Below are positions 39,439 to 48,032 of a stretch of 64,000 bases of DNA, piece after piece. Made by a program: the position numbers and the translations under genes. The stretch spans positions 62,001 to 126,000 of the forward strand of contig CAWCLK010000014.1 of the NCBI GenBank assembly GCA_963796225.1. Reading direction: 5' to 3'. The stretch comes from CAWCLK01 sp963796225 (lineage in GTDB: Bacteria > Actinomycetota > Nitriliruptoria > Nitriliruptorales > Nitriliruptoraceae). The notes below the pieces were generated by a model, which did not search any database, was not told the origin of the DNA, and saw nothing but the letters and a program-made list of their open reading frames with translations. Position 1 is the stretch's first letter, and each line of letters starts with the position of its first letter.

Positions 39439-40131
39439 TCAGTCTCCGGCCACGAAGAACGCCCAGTCGCCGTCGACCGTGATGCCGAGGCGCCAGCCGA
39501 GGTAGCCGGAGCCGCCCTCACGCATCTGCTCGGCCTGCGTGGCCGTCACCAGGCCCGCATCGACGACCTCCTGCCACGCCGCGTCGTCGTCGGTGAACTC
39601 CTCGGTGGCGACCCGGGGCCAGACGTGCACGATCGGGTCGGCGTTCGCCGCGGTGGCCGGCGGCAGCTCGGTGAGCAGCGTCACGATGGTGGCGTACAGG
39701 TCCTCCTGGCCCTCGGGCAGGGCGAAGAAGGTCCCCGGCTCGACGTCGCCGAAGCTGAGGTTCGTGCTGGACTCGGTGGCCGCGGTGACCAGGAGCTGCT
39801 CGTCGCACCGCAGCGCGGCGTCGAGCAGGAACTCGGCGGTGGCGACCGTGGCGTCGGGCAGGTCGGTGCCGGTCACGGACGACGCGGTCATGCCGGACGC
39901 GGAGCAGTCACCCTCGCTGGCGGCGGGCTCGGTCGAGGTCGGCTCGGTCGTGGTCGGCTCGGTCGTGGCCGGCTCGGTCGTGGCGGTGGGGCTCGGCTCC
40001 GCCGCGGGCGAGGTCGCCGTGCCGGTGGGCGCGGCCGTGCCGTCACCGGAGGCCGTGTCGACGGCCTGGCCGCAGGCGGCGAGCCCGAGGGTCGAGGCGA
40101 GCAGGACGGGGAGGAGGAGATGACGACGCAT
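39439..40131 (-). CDS. Lipoprotein of unknown function with Thr/Glu/Pro linker
   Basis: This 230-residue protein has a lipoprotein signal, RRHLLLPVLLASTLGLAAC, with lipobox LAAC and Cys20. It is followed by a low-complexity linker rich in TTEP repeats and then a roughly 150-residue folded part (GDCSASGMTASSVTGTDLP, GWRLGITVDGDWAFFVAGD). The folded part is not recognised. It should be anchored to the outer face of the membrane. The neighbouring secreted protein starts 81 bases beyond this gene's stop on the same strand, so the two may share a transcript. Confidence 0.8.
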   Translation of the reverse strand: MRRHLLLPVLLASTLGLAACGQAVDTASGDGTAAPTGTATSPAAEPSPTATTEPATTEPTTTEPTSTEPAASEGDCSASGMTASSVTGTDLPDATVATAEFLLDAALRCDEQLLVTAATESSTNLSFGDVEPGTFFALPEGQEDLYATIVTLLTELPPATAANADPIVHVWPRVATEEFTDDDAAWQEVVDAGLVTATQAEQMREGGSGYLGWRLGITVDGDWAFFVAGD

Positions 40132-40260
40132 GGGTCTGCCGTTTCCGGGAGGGGCGCGCGGGAGTGGCGCCTTCACCCCTCCAGACGCACGACCCCCCGT
40201 CGAGGTTGTCACCCGATCGCGATCTAGCATCGCCGGTCGCGCCCTCGCGAGAGATGCCCC

Positions 40261-41854
40261 ATGCCGACGCTGCCCGACCGCCCCGCCCCGTCCGGTCCCG
40301 GGCGGTACCGGGCCGACGTCGTCATCATCGGGGCGGGGGTTGCCGGGCTGTACGCGGCCACACAGCTGCCCGACGAGCCTGGACGTCGTCGTGGTGGACA
40401 AGGGCACGCCGGGGTCGTCGGGGTCGTCACCGTGGGCCCAGGGGGGCCTGGCGGTGCCACTGGGTGCCGACGACTCGGTGGACCTGCACGTGGCCGACAC
40501 GCTGCGCGCGGGCGACGGCCTGTGCGACCCGGTCGCGGCTCGCCTGCTGGCGCGCGAAGCGGCGTCCTGCCTCGACGACCTGCTCGCCCTCGGGGCGCAG
40601 TTCGATCGCGACCCCGACCACGCCGACTCCCCCGATCCCCGCCACCTGCACCTCGCGCGCGAGGGCGGCCAGACCGTGGGACGGTCCGTCCACGCCGCCG
40701 ACGCGACGGGTGCGGAGCTGGTCCGCGTGCTCCGGCAGGCGGCGACGCCGCGGGTGAGCCGGTTGCCGGGCACCGCCGTCGAGCTCGCCCGGGACGACGA
40801 CGGTGCCGTCACCGGGCTGTGGGTCCTCGACCCGGACGACGGCGTCGTGGGGATCGCCGCCGGCGCGGTGCTGCTCGCCACCGGCGGGTGCGGCGGGTTG
40901 TACGCGGCGACCACCAACCAGGACGGGGCGACCGCCGACGGGCTGGCCATGGCGTGGCAGGCCGGGGCCGCCGTGCGGGACACCGCCTTCGTGCAGTTCC
41001 ACCCCACCGGGCTGGCGGTCACCGGGTCGTGGCGGTTCCTGCTGACCGAGGCGCTGCGGGGGGCGGGCGCCACCCTGCACGACGCCGCCGGGCACCGCTT
41101 CATGCTCGACCGCCACCCCGACGCCGAGCTCGCGCCCCGCCACGTCGTCGCCCGCGCCATGCTCGAGCACCCCGACGGGGTCTGGCTGGACGCGACCTCC
41201 ATCGGGGCGGAGGGGCTGGCGCACGAGTTCCCGACCGTGCTGGCCGGGGCCCGGGAGTACGGCTTCGACCTCGCCACCGAACGCGTCCCCGTCACGCCGG
41301 CCGCCCACTACATGGTCGGCGGGGTACGCACCGACGTGGACGCCCGCACCTCCCTGCCCGGCCTGTGGGCCGCCGGCGAGGTGGCCTCCACCGGCCTGCA
41401 CGGGGCCAACCGCCTCGCCAGCAACTCGTTGACCGAGGCCCTGGTCTTCGGCCGTCGCGCGGCACGATCCATCGCCGGGGCGGGGCGACCGCCCGCCGAC
41501 GAGCTCGGCCCCGCCCCGCGGCTGGCGGACCCGGCCCTGACCCCCGACGACCTCACGGGACTGCGCACCCGACTGCGTGACGCCATGTGGCGGGGGGCGG
41601 GTCCCATCCGCTCCGAACAGACGCTGGCCCGGGTCGCCGCCGAGCTGGACGTGTTCGCCGGCGAGCTCGGCGCCCCGTCCCGCGACCCGGTCCACCTCGA
41701 GCTGTGCCACGCCGTGTCGGCCAGCCGCCTGATCGTTGCCGGGGCCCGCCGCCGCCCCGAGACGCGGGGCGGGCACGTGCGCACGGACGCCCCCGACCGC
41801 GATCCCGCTTGGGACGGCGCACACGTCGAGTCCATTCGGACGGCCACGTCCTAG
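40261..41854 (+). CDS. nadB: L-aspartate oxidase, one frameshift
   Basis: This FAD enzyme of about 530 residues oxidises L-aspartate to iminoaspartate, the first step of de novo NAD synthesis. The N-terminal VVIIGAGVAGLYAATQLP is in one frame. The rest (VVVVDKGTPGSSGSSPWAQGG and onward) is in another. Removing one base near 40380 joins them, and the span modulo 3 agrees. Motifs include HLHLAREGGQ, LLATGGCGGLYAATTN, VQFHPTGL, the catalytic-Arg region HYMVGGVRTD and GLWAAGEVASTGLHGANRLASNSLTEALVFG, all NadB-specific. NadA and NadC are not seen. The ATG at 40261 has no strong ribosome site. Confidence 0.9.
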
Positions 41855-41947
41855 TCCTCCCGGGCCGGTCACATTCCATCACGCCGGGGGATGCAGGCCA
41901 GGGACGGCGTCACCCGATGAATCGGCCACAGCCACCGGGAGGTGGGC

Positions 41948-44643
41948 ATGACCGGCCGTGGTCGCACGTGGCGTCTCGCCCTTGCGGGCGGATGCGTCGT
42001 GCTGCTCGGCAGCCTGACCGTCCTCGCTCCCGACACGATCGTGGCCCAGGCCGCCTACTTCGCCGGGGTGTTCGGCAGCGCGGCGATGGCACTGATCGGG
42101 GCCCGCCGCCACGCAGGGCGGCTGCGCGCGGCGTGGACGGCCGTGGGACTGGGGCTGGTGGCGAGCGCCGTCGCGGACGCGGTCTGGGAGTTCGACGTCT
42201 GGCGCCTCGGGATGGAACCCGACGCGTCGCTGGCCGACATCGCCTACCTGGCCAGCTACGTCCTGCTCGCGGTGGGCCTCTTCCGGCTCCCGGCCGCGGG
42301 GACCGACGGCGACGACCGGGTGGACGTGGGGCTGGACTCCGCCATGGCCGGGGTGATCGCGCTGCTGGCCGTCTGGCAGATCAGCCTGGCGTCGATCCTC
42401 GGGGACGGCGACGCGTCGGCGCTGGCTGCGCGTCCTGTGGTCGGCGTACCCCATCCTCGACGTGGTGCTGCTGACCCTGGTGGTGCGGCTGGTCCTGCGA
42501 CGCTCGACCCGCGCGGGGGCGCTGTTCGCCGCCGGTGTGCTCGGGTGGCTGGTGGCTGACGTCGGGTTCATGGTCACCGCCGGGCACGGCGTCGTCAGCC
42601 CGTGGCTCGACCTCGGATGGCTCCTCGCCAGCATGGCGATGGGTGCGGCGGCCCTCGTCGGCGCCGGCCAGCCGGATCCCTCCGGGTCGCAGCCCGCCCT
42701 GTCGGCCCTCGGGACGACGCGGGTGGTCCTGACCACGCTGCCACTGCTGGTGCCGGCCACCGTGGAGGTCGTCGCCTGGGTCACCGACGCCGACCCCAAT
42801 CCCGTGCCCATGTTCATCGCGACGGTGGCCATGGCCGGCCTGGTGCTGGCCCGGCTGCTGCATGCCGAACGTGCGGTGGTTCGATCCCGCACCCAGCTGC
42901 AGGCTCGAGAGCGCCGGGCTCGTGCCCTGGCGGCGCACGCGTCGGACGCCGTGGTCGTGCTGTCACCCGGCGGCACGCCACTGAGCGAGGTCGAGGGGGT
43001 CACCTCGCTGCTCGACAGCCTCGTGGGCCCCGACGAGGCATCCCCCACGGACCTCGCACGGCGCATGGGCGGCCACGATCCGCACCGCCTGCACCGGCTG
43101 CTCGGGCACGCGCTGGCCGAGCCCGGTGAGGTGGTGATCGACGAGTGGTCGCTGGACGGCCCCGGTGGTGCCGCCTGGATCCAGGCCCGCGCCGTGGGCC
43201 TGGTCGAGGACCCGGCCGTCGGCGGCATCATCGTCAACCTGCTCGACGTGACCGCCCGCAAGCAGGCGGAGCAGGAGCTGACCCGACAGGCGCTGTACGA
43301 CTCGTTGACCGGGCTCGCCAACCGGGTGCTCTTCCGCGAACGGCTCGACCACGCCGTGCGGGGGCGGCGGCGGGGCGCACCCCCGCCGGTCGTGCTCTAC
43401 CTGGACCTCGACGGCTTCAAGACGGTCAACGACAGCCTCGGACACGACGCCGGCGACGAGCTGCTGCGCGAGGTGGCCTCCCGCCTGGTCGACCTGGTGC
43501 GGTCCCGTGACACCGTCGCCCGGCTCGGCGGGGACGAGTTCGCCATGCTGCTGGAGACCACGCGGGACCCCGCCGACGAGGCCCAGACCGTCGCCACCCG
43601 GATCCTTCAGGCCCTGTCCACACCCCTGCGCCTGCGGGACCGGTCCGTCGTCGCCTCCGCCAGCATCGGCATCGCCGTGCTGGGCGAGGAGGACACGCCC
43701 ACCTCGATGCTGCGCAACGCGGACGTCGCCATGTACGAGGCCAAGGCCGCGGGGCGTGGCCGTGCCGTGATGTTCGAGCCCGGGATGGAGACCGCGGCCG
43801 ACGAGCGCCTGCGGCTCGAGCTCGACCTGGCCTCCGCCGTGGCGGAGGACCAGCTGCGACTCGTCTACCAGCCGGTGGTCGACCTGGAGACCGGCGACGT
43901 CGTCGGACTGGAGGCCCTGGTGCGGTGGCAGCACCCGGTCCTCGGCCTGCTGCGCCCCGACCGCTTCGTCCCGATCGCCGAGGACTGCGGCCTGATCCTG
44001 CCGATCGGACGATGGGTCCTGGAGACGGCGTGCGCCGCCCTCGCCGGGTGGCGCAGATCCTCGCACCGCTGGGACGGGGTGACCATGGCCGTCAACGTCT
44101 CGGCCCGGCAGCTGAGCACCGCGTCCTTCGTCGACGAGGTGGCGGGCGCGCTGGAGCGGTTCGACGTGCCCGCCTCGGCGCTCGTGCTCGAGGTGACGGA
44201 GTCGGTGCTGGTGGAGGACGTCGACGACCGCCACGCTGCGCATGCACGCCCTGCGCGACCTCGGCGTGCGGCTGGCCATCGACGACTTCGGCACCGGCTA
44301 CTCCTCGCTGGGCTACCTGCGCCAGTTCCCGCTGGACATCCTGAAGATCGACCGCTCCTTCACCGCGACGATCACGGCCAGCGACGAGATGCCTCCGCTG
44401 GTCCGCGGGCTGCTCGACCTCGCCGCGATGCTCGGCCTGGAGACGATCGCCGAGGGGGTCGAGGACGAGGTCCAGCGCACCGCCCTGTTCGGCGCCGGGT
44501 GCCGGCACGGGCAGGGCTACCTGTTCGGGGCACCGCTGCCCGCCAGCGTCCTGCGCAGCGTGCTGGACGACGGCGGCGCGGGGCCGGCCTCCCCGAGCCT
44601 GCCTCAGCCGACAGCGACCCCGAACAGCGTCCCGATCACGTAG
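41948..44643 (+). CDS. Membrane-bound GGDEF-EAL protein (c-di-GMP turnover), two frameshifts
   Basis: The protein has about 897 residues. The N-terminal 300 hold about eight to nine hydrophobic helices (VVLLGSLTVLAPDTIVAQAAY and onward), then a PAS-like linker. The GGDEF domain has the intact site RLGGDEFAMLLE near residue 520. The EAL domain has GLEALVRWQHP, NVSARQLS, VTESVLVED, DDFGTGYSSLGYL and KIDRSF, so both cyclase and phosphodiesterase motifs look intact. One-base shifts occur near 42432 (after DGDASAL, before LRVLWSAYPILDVV) and near 44232 (VDD to ATLRMHALRDLGV). The span is 2 modulo 3, as two extra bases predict. GGGAGG precedes the ATG at 41948. It overlaps the convergent VIT1 gene by 40 bases. 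Confidence 0.88.
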
Positions 44644-45746
44644 GTCAACAGGGCGGCGCCTCCCCCGATCAGGGCCATCCGTGCGCCCGACCACAGCAGC
44701 GACCGGCGGGTGAGGACGCCGAGCGTCGCCCCGACGGTGAACAGCGCCAGGGCCGACACCACCGCGGACGCGACCACCTGGGTGGCGGTTCCGCCGAGCA
44801 CGAGGAAGGGCAACAGGGGCAGCACGGCGCCGATGGCGAAGGCCACGAAGGAGCTGCTCGACGCCACCCAGGCCCCGCCGGTCCCGACCTCGTCCGGATC
44901 GAGCCCGAGCTCCTCACGCACCATCGTGTCCAACGCGTGCTCGGGGTCCTCGAACAACCGCGACGCCAGGTCGGCGGCTTCCTCGTCGGACAGTCCCTTG
45001 GCCCGGTAGATCATCTCCAGCTCGGCGCGTTCCTCGTCCGGGAAGGCCTCCAGCTCCTCGCGTTCGGCCTGGATCTCGCGCTCGTACAGCTCGTGCTGCG
45101 AGCGCACCGAGATCCACTCCCCCGCCGCCATCGAGAACGCCCCGGCGAACAGGCCGGCCGTCCCCGCCAGCACCACCACGGCGGGGTCGGAGGTGCCGCC
45201 GGCGACGCCCATGACCAGCGAGAAGTTCGACACCAGGCCGTCGTTCACGCCGAACACCGCGGCCCGCAGCGCCCCGCCCCGGCGCGCACGGTGCCGGCCT
45301 TCCGACGAGGCGATCTGCGCCCCGGTCGCGTCGTCGCCCCGCAGCTCGGCCAGTCGGCGGCCGTGGGCCATCTCCTCGCGGGCCATCGTGTCCGGAGCCT
45401 GGGGCACACCGCGGTACTTGGTCGCGTCCGAGGCCTCGGCCCGGATGACCACCGGCAGCACGCGGTCGACACCGAACCAGCGGGCGGTCAGCAGCAGCAG
45501 CCGTGTACGGACCGCCAGCGTGGTCTGGTCCGCGACGGTGACACCGTGCTGGTCGAGGAGCCGCCGCCAGTGGGCGGCGTGGCGTTCCTCGGCCTCGGCG
45601 AGGCGGACGAGGACCTCGCGGCCGTCGTCGTCGATCGCGGCCAGCCCGCGGTACAGCAGGGCGGCCTGCAGCTCGTCCTCGTGGTACTGCGTGAAGCGTC
45701 GCACGGCGTCCCGGTCCAGCGGTTGCGTGCGCGTCGTGTCCTCCAT
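44604..45746 (-). CDS. Ferritin-like domain fused to a VIT1/CCC1 iron-manganese transporter
   Basis: This 380-residue protein has an N-terminal ferritin-like four-helix part (about 1-150) carrying the metal-type residues TQYHEDELQAALLY, LAEAEERHAAHWRRLL and MAREEMAHGRRLAEL. A VIT1 domain follows (AAVFGVNDGLVSNFSLVMGVAGG, AGAFSMAAGEWISVRSQHELYEREI, an acidic cytosolic metal-binding helix, then three helices). Such fusions (MbfA type) sense or oxidise iron and export or sequester it. I start at the ATG at 45746 because GGAGGT lies six bases upstream, rather than the GTG at 45752. Confidence 0.9.
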   Translation of the reverse strand: MEDTTRTQPLDRDAVRRFTQYHEDELQAALLYRGLAAIDDDGREVLVRLAEAEERHAAHWRRLLDQHGVTVADQTTLAVRTRLLLLTARWFGVDRVLPVVIRAEASDATKYRGVPQAPDTMAREEMAHGRRLAELRGDDATGAQIASSEGRHRARRGGALRAAVFGVNDGLVSNFSLVMGVAGGTSDPAVVVLAGTAGLFAGAFSMAAGEWISVRSQHELYEREIQAEREELEAFPDEERAELEMIYRAKGLSDEEAADLASRLFEDPEHALDTMVREELGLDPDEVGTGGAWVASSSSFVAFAIGAVLPLLPFLVLGGTATQVVASAVVSALALFTVGATLGVLTRRSLLWSGARMALIGGGAALLTYVIGTLFGVAVG

Positions 45747-45898
45747 GGCCACACCTCCAGGGCCCCATGGTGCCTGCTCGCGGGGCGCGGGGCGTTCGTC
45801 CGGCGCCGGACGGCCGTGCCGCCTCGTCCGACCGTGCGTGGTCCGGGCACCGGCGCGTCACGGACACCCCACGCAACCCCGACCGGAAAGGACGGCCC

Positions 45899-46795
45899 AT
45901 GACGACGCAGACGCTCGTCCGCGACATGTACCCGTCTCGGCTCCGCCCCTCGGCCGAGATGATCGAACGACGCGAGCCCGTGGTCCACGGCAGCGCCGTG
46001 GACGGTCCCCTGGACCAGGAGCAGCTGGACGCCTTCGACCGCGACGGCCTGCTCCAGCTGCCCGGCGTGTTCTCCGCCCAGGAGGTCGAGGCCATGGCCG
46101 CCGAGCTGCGCCGCATGAGCTCGGACGACCGGGTGCGCGAGCACGAGGCCACGATCATCGAGCCCGAGAGCGCACAGGTGCGGTCCATCTTCGACGTGCC
46201 GGCCTTCTCGGACCACGTCGGCGAGGTGCTCCGCGACGACCGCGTGGCCGGCGCCGCACGGCAGATCCTGGGCTCGGACGTCTACCTGCACCAGACCCGG
46301 ATCAACTACAAGCCCGGGTTCGGTGGTGCCGGCTTCGACTGGCACAGCGACTTCGAGACGTGGCACACCGAGGACGGCATGCCCACGCCGCGGTGCCTGA
46401 GCGCCTCGATCCTGCTCACCGACAACCACTCCCAGAACGGGCCGCTGATGCTGATGCCCGGGTCCCAGCGGACCTTCATCACCTGCGTCGGCGAGACCCC
46501 CGAGGACAACTACCGGTCCTCACTGCGCCGCCAGGTCGTCGGCATCCCGGACCGCACGATGATCGAGCTGATGTACCAGCGCCACGGCATCCACACCGCC
46601 ACCGGCGCGGCCGGCACGGTGCTCCTGTTCGACTCCAACACCATCCACGGGTCCAACGGCAACATCACGCCCGACCCGCGCTCGAACGTCTTCGCGGTCT
46701 ACAACTCGGTCCACAACGCCCTCGTCGAGCCCTTCGCCGCCGCGAGCCCGCGCCCCGAGTTCATCGCGTCGCGCGACGCGACCCCGCTGCGCTGA
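45899..46795 (+). CDS. ectD: Ectoine 5-hydroxylase
   Basis: This 298-residue Fe(II)/2-oxoglutarate dioxygenase converts ectoine to 5-hydroxyectoine. The EctD signature is present as FDWHSDFETWHTEDGMP, with the first His-Asp of the iron triad. NTIHGSNGNITPDPRSNVF holds the distal His and the 2-oxoglutarate Arg. RINYKPGFGGAGFDWH and LMLMPGSQRTFITCVGETP also match. GGAAAGG lies before the ATG at 45899. No ectABC or ask genes are in the window, so ectoine must come from elsewhere in the genome or from the medium. This supports a salt- or desiccation-exposed lifestyle. It ends at a hairpin at 46806-46828. Confidence 0.93.
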   Translation: MTTQTLVRDMYPSRLRPSAEMIERREPVVHGSAVDGPLDQEQLDAFDRDGLLQLPGVFSAQEVEAMAAELRRMSSDDRVREHEATIIEPESAQVRSIFDVPAFSDHVGEVLRDDRVAGAARQILGSDVYLHQTRINYKPGFGGAGFDWHSDFETWHTEDGMPTPRCLSASILLTDNHSQNGPLMLMPGSQRTFITCVGETPEDNYRSSLRRQVVGIPDRTMIELMYQRHGIHTATGAAGTVLLFDSNTIHGSNGNITPDPRSNVFAVYNSVHNALVEPFAAASPRPEFIASRDATPLR

Positions 46796-46805
46796 CCCCC
46801 GGTGC

Positions 46806-46828
46806 GGCGCCCCCTGTCCCCGGGCGCC
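46806..46828. terminator. Short hairpin between ectD and the cobalamin-binding protein gene
   Basis: GGCGCCC (46806-46812) pairs with GGGCGCC (46822-46828) over a nine-base loop, between two convergent stops. It is a plausible shared terminator, weaker than the one at 31399. Confidence 0.5.
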
Positions 46829-46829
46829 A

Positions 46830-47873
46830 TCACCAGCCCGGGTATCCGGCCGATCCCGGCCACACGCCCTGGGTGACCCAGTAGCAGCCGGCGAGGAGCG
46901 CGTCCTGCACCGTCGGCAACGTGTCGGGGACGGCGTCCGCGAGTCGGGCGAGCGCCGCGGCCAGCAGCTCGATGGGGACACCGCGCACCACCAGGACGCC
47001 CTGCAGCCACGACAGGACGTCCCGCAGCACGGTCGCGTCGTCCACGTCCAGGCTCACCTCGACGAAGCGGACGATCCACTCGAGGTCCTCCCGCGTGCGC
47101 TGGACCCAGACCGCGGCGTCGGGGGTGCCTGCCGGTGGGGTGAACGACGCCAGGACGGCGTCGACCAGCGACGGGGCGAACCGTCGCAGGGCGCCCACCT
47201 CGTCCGCGTGGTAGGCGTCCGGCGCCCGCGCGGACCAGCCCCCGTCCAGCAGCGCGCGCACACGCGGCTCGAGCTCCTCGAGCGGGGCGCCCCCGGCGTC
47301 CGCGCCGATCGAACGGGCGCGCCGGGGTCCGTCCCCGAAGGCCAGGCCACCGGCCACGACCGGCAGGTCGTGTGCCCGACCGACCTCGACGGTGCGGCGT
47401 GCCCCGGGCAGGTGCACGGGCACCGTGCAGCTCACCCCGAGGGCGTCGGGACGCAGCGCCGCCACGCTGCGATGGAGGTGGTGCGAGGGCATGGACCCGC
47501 CGAGGTAGGTCACGCGCCAGCCTCGGTCCAGCAGGCGTACGGCCGCCATGCGGGCGGGGGTGACGTGCCAGTCACCCTCCGCGCACACCAGGACGAGGTG
47601 CGGCGCGGCTGCCGGGACCCGCTCGTCGAGCGAGACGTGCAGGTAGGCGACCACGGCGTCCACGACCGCCGTGGCGGCGTGCTCCTGCGCCACGGTCCAC
47701 TCCCCGAACTCCCACCGCCGACCGACCTCCTGCTGCGCCGCGGCGAGCAGCCCGGTGACACACGCATCGATCCCCACGTCGTCCGCGACCTCCCCGGCCA
47801 GGCGGAGCGCAGGGCCGTAGGCCCGCTCCGACACGTGGTGGAGGAAGGCGTCCAGCGGCAGGTCGTCAGACAT
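46830..47873 (-). CDS. Cobalamin-binding sensor-type protein with W-x9-EH motif, paralogue 1
   Basis: This 347-residue protein has three parts. An N-terminal helical bundle carries WEFGEWTVAQEH (Trp54, Glu64, His65), the W-x9-EH motif of the CarH/LitR adenosylcobalamin photoreceptor family. A Rossmann-type B12-binding domain has CAEGDWHVTP with DxH at Asp101/His103, then RMAAVRLLDRGWRVTYLGG and LGVSCTVPVHLPGARR. The C-terminal helical part (about 260-347) includes EWIVRFVEVSLDVDDATVLRDVL. There is no DNA-binding domain, unlike CarH, so it probably signals through protein contacts. The family DxHxxG motif has Pro in place of Gly. It lies after the HK cluster on the same strand. The start follows GAGG. 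Confidence 0.82.
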   Translation of the reverse strand: MSDDLPLDAFLHHVSERAYGPALRLAGEVADDVGIDACVTGLLAAAQQEVGRRWEFGEWTVAQEHAATAVVDAVVAYLHVSLDERVPAAAPHLVLVCAEGDWHVTPARMAAVRLLDRGWRVTYLGGSMPSHHLHRSVAALRPDALGVSCTVPVHLPGARRTVEVGRAHDLPVVAGGLAFGDGPRRARSIGADAGGAPLEELEPRVRALLDGGWSARAPDAYHADEVGALRRFAPSLVDAVLASFTPPAGTPDAAVWVQRTREDLEWIVRFVEVSLDVDDATVLRDVLSWLQGVLVVRGVPIELLAAALARLADAVPDTLPTVQDALLAGCYWVTQGVWPGSAGYPGW

Positions 47874-48032
47874 CGGCGGCCTCGCATCGAGGGCGAGCCC
47901 GCTCGCGCAGGACGGTGTCGAGCATCTGCATGGGGAGGATTCGGGCCGGCGTCGATCTCGCAGGCCGACCACGAGTGTGTCCCCCGCGCGCCCCCCACGC
48001 AACGGACCCGGCGCGCATGGCCCCAGGATCGC

